Shown piece after piece: positions 11,251-22,320 of a stretch of 64,000 bases of DNA. Numbering within the stretch: position 1 is the stretch's first letter; each line of letters begins with the position of its first letter. The stretch comes from Hymenopus coronatus (Eukaryota > Arthropoda > Insecta > Mantodea > Hymenopodidae), in assembly GCA_030762935.1 (NCBI GenBank), contig CM060886.1:31474509-31538508 (forward strand), given 5' to 3'. The notes under the pieces are model-generated. The model was not told where the DNA came from. It worked only from the letters and a program-made list of their open reading frames with translations, and did no database searches. Made by a program: the position numbers and the translations under genes.

Positions 11251-12681
11251 TACTATTGCTATAAACTAGGCAAGATTTGTTGGCAGTGCATAAAGGAACT
11301 TACAGAAAATGTCTTTCTTTAATGTCCTTTAACCTGGTAGATCATATTGGACAATGATTAAAGTAATACTCAAATGATCCCAGGATCCATAAAGCTTAAG
11401 TACAGGACAAGGAAAAATTGCAGAAAAAATCATATCTGGTCAGTTCACCCTAATGGAGATTCACAATTCAGGAACTGTCAGAATCCTTGTAGTTTTCTGG
11501 CATGAACAAATGCAAAAACGAGATCACTCATGCTGCATATGAAAACAAAACTACACTGAAATCGAAGTGACATCACTGACCACATTGCCTCAATTACTGC
11601 AGTATTGTAAAATAAAATAAACTGTCCCAAATACCTAAGCACATGGTCATCAGATTAAGCAGCAACATTAAAGACCATGTGATTGTTTTTGGGTTCATGC
11701 AACAAAGAATCTTGTGTGATTGTCATTTTGTCTGGTGTAAATATTTCCATAAATCAATAAACTTTTAGATCATATTGCTGTTGTTGTGCGACACAAAATA
11801 ACTAGAATAAATGGAGCCTATTTTGTGCAAAAGAAAATTGGATATCGAAAAATTAAGAATATAATGATTATTTATATGCATTATCCCAGAGCACTGCATT
11901 AGGTGAAACTAAGTTACAGTTTGATACAATGTACTGCACAGAAAAAACTAATAATTTGTTACATCATCTTTAAACGATGCAAGCCTACAAGAGCAGAGCC
12001 ATCTGCAAATACAGGTAGCTGTATGGGCAATATACTGAATTTTATAAATTATAGCAATGTAGGAAAATCAGAAATTCTTTGGTCAATTCATGTAACATCA
12101 AATATCACTTTGTACTGCTGCTACCTCAGTTAATTTATTTCCAGGCAGCCTAATTGGATAAAAGCTGAAGCTCCTAAAAGAGTTGACATAGTGTTACATA
12201 ATACAGTGTAGGTCCTCATTAACATGATGTTCTTTTAAGAAATATAACGAAAAGTGTGTTTTTTTTTTTTTGTTTTTTTTTTTTTCTCTTTAAATTGTTC
12301 TTACTTGTGTATATTTCATTTCTTTGGTTTTAAAATCCTTTTAAAAAGTGCTTTTGTATTTAATTTCCATTTAGCACACTGACTTTAAAGGTTATGTATT
12401 GCTTTGTTCTTTTCTATTTGCATGTCTATTTAAAGGACATGGATTTATAAGTTTTAGAAACTAATAGAAATGCTTTCTTGGCCAGTTATGCACTTGGAAG
12501 TCTCATTCTGATGTGGCAGAAAGTAAAAAAGTAATTAATTTGTATTTTTGATGTTCAGTAGATATACTGTTGATCTACTTTCATAACTACAGTGAGCTTT
12601 GTCAACAGACTCCGTCCATGAGACCTACTCTGCCTTCTTCTACCAGGTGTTGAGTACTCTTAATCGACAATAAGTATGCTA

Positions 12682-13991
12682 CAAAACTTGGCCATCAGGC
12701 GCGCATCCACCTCCCACTCATGTACTGTACACTTGGCTGACAGTCACATGGCCCGACTTACTGCGTGGACGTCAAATAAAATCTCAAATCACATTAACAA
12801 TTATCAGAATAAACACAAAACGTACTTATCACAGGGGATACTGGAAATGCCGTCCATCTGCATCGATACCTCTACAGCATCTTCTGAGGAAATTTTCATT
12901 CACACGCATTAGCTCAGCTTCCAAAATAATGTTAATTTCTGTCCTGATATTTTGTTTTAATTCTTCTAATGTGTGAGGATTAGTTTTGTTTACTTTATTT
13001 TTCAAGTTGCCCCATAAATAAAATCGTATGTTGTAAGATCCGGGAACAGAGCAAATCATAAAGCCGTACTAATGATTCTATCCTAAACATTTTTGCTATA
13101 AACTGTAACGATTCATCAGCTGTGTCCACGGTAGCAGAATCCTGCTGGAAATATCCAGACGGATATTTAACTTCTGTCAGTTGTTCAGAACATGGTGCCA
13201 GTGTATTATTTTTGTATCTTTCTGCATTTAATGTACACTTATAAAAAATAGGCTTTGCTATTCTTTATCCATTTATTGCACACCATTCCCCAAATTTTTG
13301 ATTATGCAGGGGATTGTCATGAAAGAAATAGGGTTTTCTGTAGCATAATATCAGTTGTGTTATGATGACACATGACCATGTAAATGAAACTATGCTTTGT
13401 CACTGAAAATGGACAAAGCATGGATCGATTGTTCCATCATTAACATTCCTCAAAATCCAGTTACAGAAATTTACTTAACTCTGGAAATCATGTGGTAGCA
13501 ATTGTAACCTTGGTTTGAGTTTTAAAAGTTTTAAGTTTTGTTGCTTTCCATGCTAAAGCTTTAGAAATGTCAATTTCTTGTGCAAGGTGTCCAAGAGATT
13601 TTCAAGGTGCTGTTCTAACCTTTCTCCCATTTCGTCTAGTTTCTGCTCCATAACCACATGCCTATTTACCTTTCTTTTCCTATCACAAATTGATCCCATT
13701 TCCCTGAATTTATTTATAAGCAAACAAACAGCCTCTCTGCTCACAACTTCCACACAAGAAGATGTAAGCACATACACATCATACATAAATACTCTTTGTG
13801 GTACTGTATACTGCATTTTTTAAAGCACTTCAAGCAAAACTAAACACTTCTAAACTTCCTAATGTTATTCATGTGTGAACTAGTACAGAAGTAAGACTGA
13901 CAAACGTGTGACAATAGAACAGATGTAGAACATGCATGTAGGGAAATTCAGTGAAGGCCGCACCAGCCATGCTTCTTGTGGCCAAGTTTTA
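12682..13991 (-). mobile_element. DUF4817-type DDE transposon (Tc1/mariner superfamily), about 1.3 kb, inactive
   Basis: Short terminal inverted repeats lie inside TA dinucleotides: CAAAACTTGGCCA at 12682 and, reverse complemented at the right end, TAAAACTTGGCCA ending at 13991. TA duplications are at 12680-12681 and 13992-13993. A transposase runs on the minus strand between the ends. The length, TA target and gene content fit a Tc1/mariner-type element carrying the arthropod transposase with an N-terminal DUF4817 helix-turn-helix. Confidence 0.8.
12829..13816 (-). pseudogene. DUF4817/DDE transposase, frameshifted
   Basis: Translation starts at 13816 with MQYTVPQRVFMYDVYV, followed by SREAVCLLINKFREMGSI and DRKRKVNRHV (helix-turn-helix/DUF4817 region). 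A second part carries FFHDNPLHNQKFGEWCA, then GYFQQDSATVDTADESLQ with the catalytic aspartate, then PDLTTYDF in one frame and YLWGNLKNKVNKTNPHTLEEL in the next, and ends RGIDADGRHFQYPL at 12829. At least three frameshifts, one of them inside the last catalytic motif, separate these blocks. Family recognition comes from memory of similar insect proteins. Confidence 0.82.
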
Positions 13992-14614
13992 TAACAAATG
14001 TACTGTGGATTATTTCTAATTACAGTTGCTTCTCACTAGCGTAAAACTTAACAGGATATTGTTAGACATAGAGTATAAAATATTAGAATCTGGATAGTAA
14101 ATGGAATACTGTAAATAATAATCAGACATTTATATTGCCAAGTAAAAAATAAATGTTATAAATAAACAAGAAAATGTAACAAAACTTAAATACTTCTAAG
14201 TGCATGGAAATAAAATTACAAACAAGTAAGAAAATGTGATTAAAGTAATTAAAAACTAAATATACAGGATTAAAATTATAAATAAGAGAATACCATAAAA
14301 CATTTGAACAGTAAAAGAAGAATTAATAGATTGATTAGTTTTCTTAGTGTATGTGAGAAACAGCCGAATCATGTGGCGACATGCATTTCGGAAATAAGAA
14401 AGCACTTAGTGCTGACGTATACCTAAGTACAATCTATGTATACTAAATTAATGGTAATAAGCATTCCTTTAACAAAAGAAAAACATACTTTTGCTTAAGT
14501 GTTATACTTCACAAATAAGTTATGCCTGTGAATTTGGTATCTGGTATAGCCCAGACTTTACATAGTTGAAATTTTGTGGCAGTTAAAAAATCACAAACAA
14601 ATTAAATTAATTAT

Positions 14615-15245
14615 TTGATTGATGTTTGTAGAAATTTAGTGACAGTGGCGGTAAATTATATGTTTTATTAATTTGTTGAGTTGGTTTTTTAACATTACGT
14701 CACTTACATTGTTATTATGAGGGACTAGTTTCGAAAGCCTATGCTTTCATTTTCAACCTCACGGGTCCAACTGTCATTGCTGGCTGCATTTGCTTGTACA
14801 CTCTTCTCTGGTGGCAAAATGATGAACTTCTTAACTAAGCTGTCTACTGGCGGATTTCAAAGATTATTAGCCGATCTTTGTTTTTCCATACGAGGATGTT
14901 TTCCCAGGTTGAGGCCTGAAATGGTTTTAAGCAATTTTGGATTTGGATCTAGATTGTGGTTTTCTTTCCAAAAGTGAAATGTTACTGCCGATTTATCTTC
15001 TTGTTTCAATTTTAGGTTTCTAAAGTGCTCTTTGGATCTGATTTTTAAACTTCTTTTGGCCTTAATTGGTTGTTTGATGTTTGGAGGAATTTAGTGACAG
15101 TGACGGTCAAATTATATGTTTTATTAATTTGTTGAGTTGGTTTTTTAACACTACATCACTTACATTGTTATTATGAGGGACTAGTTTCGAAAGCCTATGC
15201 TTTCATTTTCAACCTCACGGGTCCAACTGCCATTGCTGGCTGCAA
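14615..15245 (-). repeat. two tandem inverted terminal copies (pLTR-like) of the outer PLE
   Basis: Unit 1 (14615-15069) starts with a 45-nt extension, then about 400 bases that are the reverse complement of 20040-20441, the GIY-YIG end of the element. Unit 2 (15070-15245) repeats the same extension with a few changes and then a shorter inverted stretch. Inverted or direct terminal copies next to a 5'-truncated body are characteristic of Penelope-like elements. Confidence 0.85.
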
Positions 15246-16430
15246 TCAATTAAGGCCTACAAGTCTTGAGGTATAAAACGGATACGTAAACAAACACGTG
15301 GAAAGAGCAGAAAGGAACATGGATACACACAAAGTAAGACCCAAACAGTCTTTAATAGCAAACAGAACAGAAATTAAGCTCTTCACTAAATTACAGGAGA
15401 AAAGAAGAAAAATAACTGCCGATATTAGGTTCCTTAATGTGTGCATTTTTAAAAAAGTAGTACCAAATTTCATGAGAAGGGTAGTGAAATTCGATCACAA
15501 CAGTAAACAACAAACAACGGCAGAGAAAAAAGTACTAGAACTGGAAAAAAACAAACATTACAAAAATGAAAATGATGTAGAACTAAAATTATATTCACTG
15601 CACCTAAAACTAATAAGAAATTTAGGAAACATAATATGGGTAAACATGGAAAACAACCTTTACGAATTTCTGAACAGAAAAATGAAAAACAAAACAATAA
15701 AACTAAAAAGGAAACTAGATAAATTATGATTGAAAACAAAGAAAGAAAAACCACCAACTAAACCAAAATATAACCTAAAACCACAACAAAGTAAAATCAC
15801 AGATAATGTAGTAAACTTATCAAATCAAAATTTCACCAAAAAAGAGGGTTAAAAATGTATGTGGACTACTCAAACCAAGTAGAGGATTATATAGCAGACA
15901 CCAAATCACCACAAAAAACTTAAAGGAAGAAGATAAAATTATAATAAAAAGTAAATGTTCAAAAATAGTTGATCAGATTAAAAATGAAAAGAAATCCAAA
16001 TGCAATAGCCAAATATTAAAATCTCTAAAAGACAAACCAGTCATATACACTAAAGCAGACAAAGGGAGCAACATGGTAATTTTGGACAAAACAGAATAGA
16101 AAATTTATTACAGGATGACCAATACATCACAGTGGAAACCAACCAACTAAACTCTTGCATCCAGACATTAAACAAAGCAGTAAAAGAAAGTAAAATCATC
16201 AAAAAAGCAGAATCATATAAAATAAAAGTAGACAATCCAACATCGTCCAGAATTTATGGCCTACCAAAAATTCACAAAACAGGAAAAATAATGAGACCAA
16301 TCACCAGTAGTATTGATTCTCCAACATATAAATTAGCAAAATGGTTATTGAATAAATTTGATTTGTTTCCAAAATTTGAAAGTTCCAATCTAGCAAACTC
16401 TTTGGAATTAAATAACTCAGAAGTTTGAGA
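15246..16430 (+). pseudogene. outer PLE reverse transcriptase, N-terminal half
   Basis: Open frames at 15298-15729 (lysine-rich N-terminal region) and 16132-16428 are joined by a frameshifted region with KADKGSNMVILDKTE near 16050-16100. The second frame holds YGLPKIHKTGKIMRPITSS and SPTYKLAKWLLNKFDLFP, hallmark blocks of Penelope-like reverse transcriptases. The outer coding sequence stops at the insertion point 16410 and continues at 19061 with LVEKIKDLKIDTEDTLISFN. Confidence 0.8.
16399..16410. repeat. left copy of the 12-bp target duplication of the inner PLE
   Basis: TCTTTGGAATTA at 16399-16410 is repeated exactly at 19049-19060. The outer PLE coding frame is interrupted exactly between the two copies. 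Confidence 0.9.
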
Positions 16431-16454
16431 CAAGTGAAGTTTTAATCAATGTGA

Positions 16455-17038
16455 TGTTGAAAATGAGTCGGAATAGTAACACTCACCTCACTTATATGTA
16501 ATTATGTTCAAAACATATGTTTCAAGGGCAATTGCCCTCTTCTTCAGTTGAAGTCCGACTGATGGCTGGTATTTGTGCTCTGTGGTCTATTACGGTGGAG
16601 CCATCTGGTGTTCTCAGTAGAAGTTCAAAATCATGTGGCGGTATTTCAAAATTCATCAGTTGGTCTTTTTGTTGTGTAATGAGAATATTCTCCCAAACTG
16701 TAAGTTCTGCCAGGTTGTTTACAGGTTTTAGCAATTTTATGTCATTTTGTATTTCATGATGTGATGTCCAAAAATGGTATGCTACTGCCGATTTATCTGT
16801 TTGTTTCTGTTTGATATGTCTGAAATGTTCCTTTAGCCTTGTTTCCAGTCTTCTTTTTGTTTGGCCAATGTAACATGATTTGCAGTCCTTGCAATCAATT
16901 CTGTAGATAACTGATCTGTGGTTTGTAGGTATGGGGTCTTTAATGTCTGTTTTCAATGCATTTTTTATGTTGAATTGGTTGCTTGAAGCTAAACTTATAT
17001 TGTATTTCTTGAAAATTTTTTTGAATTTCCTATCTGCT
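16455..17038 (-). repeat. left inverted arm of the inner PLE
   Basis: This is the reverse complement of 18465-19048. The minus strand still encodes the last 144 residues of the element's protein (from 16956 to 16522), including YRIDCKDCKSCYIGQTKRRL. It differs from the main copy at visible positions (NHRSV against NQRSG, NNLAE against NNPAE). The GIY motif reads VIY here, so this copy is a by-product and not a functional gene. Confidence 0.92.
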
Positions 17039-17040
17039 TC

Positions 17041-18981
17041 AATAACGAAGAAATCACATTTTTAAACAAGGGCTTCAAAACTTGCACTCAATTCTTGACC
17101 AACATACAAGATTATATAGCGGACATAGAAATAGCTACAAAAGAACTAAACCGGCTCGATCAATTAACAATAAAGAAAGAAGTTGCACCTATACTGCAGG
17201 AAATCAAAGACACAAAAATACAGAAGAACAAACATAAACAAATAATCAGGTCAAACAAAAAACCGGTAGTTTTCTTAAAAGCAGATAAGGGAAACACAAC
17301 AGTCATAATGGACAAAAAAGGTTACATTTCAAAAGTAGAAACCCTTTTAGAGAATAAAGAATATACAGAAATAAGTAAAAACCCATTAAATACACTGATA
17401 ACATCCTTAAAACGTACAATAGAAAGAACAGAAGTTATACCTAAACTAGAAAAATTCAAAATGAAAGAAGCAAACCCAACTCTACCACGTCTTTATGCTT
17501 TGCCAAAAATCCACAAACCGGACAAACCCATGAGACCAATAGTCAATTGCATAAACTCTCCAACCTACAAATTATCTAAGTGGTTAGTTAACAAATTCAA
17601 TAGCTTCCCCGAACACAACCACCTTTCCATTAAGAACTCCATAGAACTAATAAAACATCTAGAAGAGTACAAAGTTTCAAACAATGAGTTGTTGGTTTCG
17701 TTTGATGTGAAATCATTATTCACCAGCATCCCAGTCAACAAGTTACTTGAAACCTTCAAAGCATGGCTCAGGGACATAGGCTTAAACCAGAAAGAAATAG
17801 AAGACTTCCATACTTTAACAGAACTTTGCATCAACCAGAATTATTTCCAATTCAATGGTAGATTTTACAGACAATCATCAGGCTTAGCGATGGATAACCC
17901 ACTTTCGCCCTTTTTAGCAAATCTGTACATGGGACGACTTGAAGTACATATAACCTCCAGTTTTCCGAATATATTCAAAAAATGGTTTAGATATGTTGAT
18001 GATGTTTTTGCGGTGGTCCCCAAAAAATTAGCAGAAGACTCTCTAAAATTATTAAACCTACAGGACAGGTACATACAATTCACAATGGAAACAGAAAAAG
18101 ACCAAATGCTACCATACCTGGACCTAAAACTAACACGGAAAGAACAAAAGATCACTTATGGCATCTACAGGAAGACCACACATACAGACAATTACATAAA
18201 ACAGAATAGTTTCAACCCAGAACCTCATAAACAGGCAGTCTTCAACAGTTCAGTACACAAACTCCTCAGCATCCCACTTGACCCAGAAGAGTGCAACACA
18301 GAATACCTCCAACTAAGACATATAGCCTCAGCCAATGGTTTTAACCCAGACATCATTGACCAAAAAATTAAAAAACATAAGGAGAAATTAACCTTAAAAC
18401 AAATCACCACTTTGTCCATACAAAAACCGAAAGTTATATATAAAAAATTCACCTATCACCCAACAGCAGATACGAAATTCAAAAAAATTTTCAAGAAATA
18501 CAATATAAGTTTAGCTTCAAGCAACCAATTCAACATAAAAAATGCATTGAAAACAGACATTAAAGACCCCATACCTACAAACCAGAGATCAGGCATCTAC
18601 AGAATTGATTGCAAGGACTGCAAATCATGTTACATTGGCCAAACAAAAAGAAGACTGGAAACAAGGCTAAAGGAACATTTCAGACATATCAAACAGAAAC
18701 AAACAGATAAATCGGCAGTAGCATACCATTTTTGGACATCACATCATGAAATACAAAATGACATAAAATTGCTAAAACCTGTAAACAACCCGGCAGAACT
18801 TACAGTTTGGGAGAATATTCTCATTACACAACAAAAAGACCAACTGATGAATTTTGAAATACCGCCACATGATTTTGAACTTCTACTGAGAACACCAGAT
18901 GGCTCCACCGTAATAGACCACAGAGCACAAATACCAGCCATCAGTCGGACTTCAACTGAAGAAGAGGGCAATTGCCCTTGA
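17041..18981 (+). CDS. Penelope-like reverse transcriptase with GIY-YIG endonuclease, intact but 5'-truncated
   Basis: This single open frame has no stop from the truncation point at 17041 (NNEEITFLNKGFKTCTQFLTN) to the stop after 18981. No ATG was chosen because the true start is lost; an alternative TTG at 17095 is arbitrary. Counting from 17095, KADKGNTTVIMD is near residue 63, YALPKIHKPDKPMRPI near 145, SFDVKSLFTSIP near 203, SGLAMDNPLSPFLANLY near 262, catalytic YVDD at 300, YLDLKLTR near 342 and the GIY-YIG nuclease starts at 500 (GIYRIDCKDC, then CYIGQTKRRLETRLKEH). The enzyme copies element RNA at a nicked target. It is the only intact transposon protein in the window. Confidence 0.93.
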   Translation, partial: NNEEITFLNKGFKTCTQFLTNIQDYIADIEIATKELNRLDQLTIKKEVAPILQEIKDTKIQKNKHKQIIRSNKKPVVFLKADKGNTTVIMDKKGYISKVETLLENKEYTEISKNPLNTLITSLKRTIERTEVIPKLEKFKMKEANPTLPRLYALPKIHKPDKPMRPIVNCINSPTYKLSKWLVNKFNSFPEHNHLSIKNSIELIKHLEEYKVSNNELLVSFDVKSLFTSIPVNKLLETFKAWLRDIGLNQKEIEDFHTLTELCINQNYFQFNGRFYRQSSGLAMDNPLSPFLANLYMGRLEVHITSSFPNIFKKWFRYVDDVFAVVPKKLAEDSLKLLNLQDRYIQFTMETEKDQMLPYLDLKLTRKEQKITYGIYRKTTHTDNYIKQNSFNPEPHKQAVFNSSVHKLLSIPLDPEECNTEYLQLRHIASANGFNPDIIDQKIKKHKEKLTLKQITTLSIQKPKVIYKKFTYHPTADTKFKKIFKKYNISLASSNQFNIKNALKTDIKDPIPTNQRSGIYRIDCKDCKSCYIGQTKRRLETRLKEHFRHIKQKQTDKSAVAYHFWTSHHEIQNDIKLLKPVNNPAELTVWENILITQQKDQLMNFEIPPHDFELLLRTPDGSTVIDHRAQIPAISRTSTEEEGNCP

Positions 18982-19060
18982 AACATATGTTTTGAACATA
19001 ATTACATATAAGTGAGGTGAGTGTTACTATTCCGACTCATTTTCAACATCTTTGGAATTA

Positions 19061-20265
19061 GTTGAAAAAATCAAAGATCTAAAAATAGACACAGAAGACA
19101 CATTAATTTCATTTAATGTTACAGCACTATACCCTAGCATCCCAACACAAAAACTGCAAGACCTATTAAAAACTGGCTAAATACAACAGAAATAGAACCT
19201 GCAGAAGTAGAAGATTACATACAACTAACAAGTTTGTGCATTGAACAAAACTACTTCACCTTCAATAGTAAATATTACAGGCAAAAATCAGGACTCTCTG
19301 TGGGCAACCCTCTATCTCCATTTCTGGCAAATTTATTTATGAGCAAATTCGAAACGCACATGAAGAAAGCATTCCCATGGATTTTCAAAGTGTGGTACCG
19401 CTATGTTGACGACATATTTGCAATAGTACCTAGTAGACATTTAGATGATGCCATAAAATTATTAAACATACAGGAAAAAACAATAAAATTCGCAATGGAA
19501 ACAGAAACCACTGGAGAACTCCCATTCTTAGACCTAAGAATCATCAGAAACGACACAAAAGTAAACTTTGGAATCTACAGAAAACCAACTCAATCAGAAA
19601 ATTACATTAAAAATGAAAGCTACAACCCATTACTACACAAACATGCAATAATAAACAGCTTCACACATAGATTAGTAAATGTACCTATGAGCACAACCGA
19701 ATTCAACAAAGAGTTAAAAACCATAATTCAAACAGCAGAACAAAATGGATACAGCAAGAACCTTGTGTACAAGAAACTAAACAAAGCAAAGCAGAAAAAA
19801 ACCATAAAAGAAATAACTACACTAACAGGAGGAAAAAACATTATCAACAAATTCAAAAAATTCACTTAGAAAATTCAAAAAAAATTTCAAAGAACAAGAC
19901 ATCACCCTAGCTCCAATAAACAGATTTTCTGTCATAAAATTACTAAATTCAAAAATAAAAGATGAAATTCCACCAGAAAATAGGCCAGGAATATATCAAA
20001 TTAAATGCACAAATTGTGGAAAGTTCTACATAGGACAAACCAAAAGAAGTTTAAAAATCAGATCCAAAGAGCACTTTAAAAACCTAAAATTGAAACAAGA
20101 AGATAAATCGGCAGTAGCATTTCACTTTTGGAAAGAAAACCACAATCTAGATCCAAATCCAAAATTGCTTAAAACCATGTCAGGTCACAATGAACTCACA
20201 ACCTGGGAAAACATCCTCATATGGAAAAACAAAGATCGGCTAATAAACTTTGAAATCCCAGCTTA
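19061..20265 (+). pseudogene. outer PLE reverse transcriptase, C-terminal half with GIY-YIG
   Basis: The outer coding sequence resumes with LVEKIKDLKIDTEDTLISFN. A stop occurs near 19178, then a 211-codon frame (19234-19869) carries SGLSVGNPLSPFLANLF, YRYVDDIFAIVP and LPFLDLRIIRNDTKVNFGIY. After a frameshift near 19870 the GIY-YIG domain follows (PGIYQIKCTNCGKFYIGQTK at about 19985-20045), ending near 20265 at NFEIPA. It is about half-diverged from the inner PLE protein, so the two are different subfamilies. Confidence 0.85.
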
Positions 20266-21199
20266 GTTAAGAAGTTCATTATTTCGCCACCAGAGAAGAG
20301 TGTACAAGCAAATGCAGCCAGCAATGGTAGTTGGACCCGTAAGGTTGAAAATGAAAGCATAGGCTTTTGAAACTAGTCCCTCATAATAACAATGTAAGTG
20401 GCGTAGTGTTAAAAAACCAACTCAACAAATTAATAAAACATAAATTCATTATATTCCCACGACAAATCTCAATATACACTTTTCATAGGCAAAATTACAC
20501 TTAAAGTTCCAGAATGTTCCATCTAGAATGTTTCATAAAATTTCAGAATGATTGAGAAGATTATGTAATGTTGCATAAGACTCCAGAATTTAAAGAACAT
20601 TCTCAAATTTCAGAGTCCAGATTTTTAAAATATGAAGGTCTCTAAACTAATTTGAAAGGACATTGAGCTAACAATGGTTTTGATTAATAGAAATACAGGA
20701 ATTAATACAGTGAAGTTTTCTTTCATTTTAACATGCTCTTGAAAAAGTAAGGGAAGTCCTAAGAGTATGTATAAGCTTGGCTCAAGTTAAAATGGGTTTT
20801 ATGTTTGTATATTAGTTCCTAGTTTCCACTTCCCCATTTTGGCTCCATGAGATTATTGTTCACTTTACTTTAAGACATAGAGAATGACAAACTTATGTAT
20901 CATGTTTTTTTTTATAGAACCTTCAAAACATGGAGTATGGAAAGAGCCTATAAGAGGGAAAAAATCCACTCCCCACATGATCACACATACACACAATATT
21001 TTATATGTACATGTAATTATAGTTTGAATGTAAATACATTCCGTTGTTTAGCAGTTTGTTTCCTTATACATCCAAAATGTTTCCTTGATTATGTGCTTAG
21101 TTTTCAATTAATCAGTAGAAACCTAAAACAGTTTTTTTTTCTTATACCAGTCATTGGAAATCTATCTGTTTTATTAATGCAGAAAACTAATTCTTTCAG

Positions 21200-21394
21200 A
21201 AGGTTGATTTTAAGAATGTGACTGTGCGATATCACATTTATCGCCTGGATCTGGAAGGTGTGCAACCTGAAATGATGGATGCTGGAGAAAATGACGAAGA
21301 GGAAATATCAGCAGCTAACCACTGTATTCTTCCATCTGTTGAATTTCATGGTCTTTGGGAAAGTCTTGTTTATGATTCAGATGTGAAGGATAAT
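21200..21394 (+). CDS. Trip13: Trip13/Pch2 exon (end of N-terminal domain, linker)
   Basis: The acceptor is TTCTTTCAG and the donor GTAAGT; the exon is phase 0 at both ends, 65 codons. It encodes KVDFKNVTVRYHIYRLDLEG, an acidic stretch (GENDEEEISAANH) and LPSVEFHGLWESLVYDSDVK. It aligns with the animal TRIP13 segment that ends in AAHWVLPAAEFHGLWDSLVY, joining the substrate-recognition domain to the first AAA+ subdomain. Confidence 0.95.
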
Positions 21395-21424
21395 GTAAGT
21401 GCACAAACTTTTTCCAGAAGATAA

Positions 21425-22320
21425 TTTTTACTTTCTCTAGCCCCATATGTACATAAGGATAGAGAAGTATTATATTCCACCCAAAAATTCGATACCGAGA
21501 TTTCACCAGAAATACATGTTTTAGGACCCCCTGTATCCAAAAAAAGCATTTTCAGAAAAAGGTCCATGTGTGTGTGTGTCTGTGAACCCGATAACTCAAA
21601 AACGAAAAGTAGTTAAAATACCAAACTTGGTATTTAAGTTTAGTATCTTCCAGGGATGCGATACGAAGATTTTGAGAAAAATCCCCCCACCCCAAAGTAC
21701 CCTTTACATGTAACTTTTTTCAAACATTTTTATTTTCTTAAAATGGCTCTAACGATTTTGATTAAAATATCATATATTAAAGATATTTACCTAACAAATA
21801 AAATGCACATCATGAATTTTCTGGGGAATAGCTTCTGAAGACCTGTTTATTCTGGATGAGTTTTGCTTAACTTGGTATAACTAGTAAACCGTAAGAGATA
21901 GACAAAAACTTATGGTACAAAACATTTAGGTCTTGTTAAAATACACAAGTTATGTCATATACATTTTTCTCGTGGAGCTTACCGTTTTTGAGGCATTCAT
22001 TGTTATTAGTTTCAGTTGTGAAGGATTTACACTTTTCTCAGACGGCAGTGTCCGTTTTTCTTTTGTTCTACTCCTGGCCAAGAAAAGAAGCGATTTGTAA
22101 TGACAATTGCATAACGACAGCTTTTAAAACATTTGACTATTGGTTTAGCCTAGTGTATTCCCTTATTTTCTTCCTTCTTATATGGAACTAAATAATAAGA
22201 ACATTGTGCTAATGAGTACCATGATTAGCAAAGTGCAGAAAGAAGAATAATCTTATGTATGAAGTTTTTAGAACAGCTAGAGAAAGTCATGCAAGTGTAA
22301 ACATCAGATTTTTTAGAATA
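21425..22320 (+). repeat. R1kb interspersed repeat, near full-length copy, + orientation
   Basis: The copy starts with TTTACTTTCTCTAG and ends with ACAGCTAGAGAAAGTCATG, so the ends are short inverted repeats around CTTTCTCTAG. Inside are a TG-rich run, CCAAACTTGGTATTTAAG, CCCTTTACATG, GGCTCTAACGATTTTGATT and TAAACCGTAAGAGATAGACA, which recur in every copy. No protein is encoded. It is probably a non-autonomous DNA element; the family is not recognised. Confidence 0.8.

Larger units (their letters stand above)
16411..19048 (+). mobile_element. inner Penelope-like element, young, with 584-bp inverted arms
   Basis: The element lies between perfect 12-bp target duplications (16399-16410 and 19049-19060). 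It begins with a 44-nt extension (16411-16454), then an inverted copy of its own 3' end (16455-17038, pairing with 18465-19048, both 584 bases), then a 5'-truncated coding body (17039-18981) and a short 3' tail. The two arms differ at only a few sites. The arrangement is the classic Penelope insertion product. Confidence 0.93.
14615..20441 (+). mobile_element. outer Penelope-like element, decayed and split by a younger PLE
   Basis: The element is bounded by AAATTAATTAT (14604-14614) and AAATTCATTAT (20442-20452), an 11-bp target duplication with one mismatch. The left end holds two inverted copies of the element's own 3' part in tandem (14615-15069 and 15070-15245). The coding body then runs 15246-16410, is interrupted by the inner PLE at 16411-19048, and resumes 19061-20265. 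The body has KADKGSNMVILDK, YGLPKIHKTGKIMRPI, SGLSVGNPLSPFLANLF, YRYVDDIFAIVP and a GIY-YIG part (GIYQIKCTNCGKFYIGQTKR). Stops and frameshifts show that it is inactive. Confidence 0.85.
8525..21199 (+). other. Trip13: Trip13 intron (12.7 kb) filled with repeats
   Basis: The intron runs from GTAAGC to TTCTTTCAG. It contains a (TTCC)n microsatellite, a LINE 3' end, a DUF4817-type transposon and the nested Penelope-like elements listed separately. The stretches 8690-10320, 11260-12680, 13992-14614 and 20453-21199 show no recognisable gene or repeat beyond AT-rich sequence and a poly-T run near 12259-12285. Confidence 0.8.

Noticed and set aside
17565..18452. Minus-strand open frames opposite the PLE gene
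   Set aside because: They are shadows of the intact plus-strand RT frame and carry no motif.
16455..19048. LTR retrotransposon suggested by the terminal repeats
   Set aside because: The repeats are inverted, the target duplication is 12 bp, and the protein is a Penelope-type RT with GIY-YIG nuclease without gag, protease or integrase.
21425..22320. R1kb as a CRISPR-like or satellite array
   Set aside because: Copies are dispersed in both orientations and separated by unrelated sequence; this is a eukaryotic interspersed repeat.
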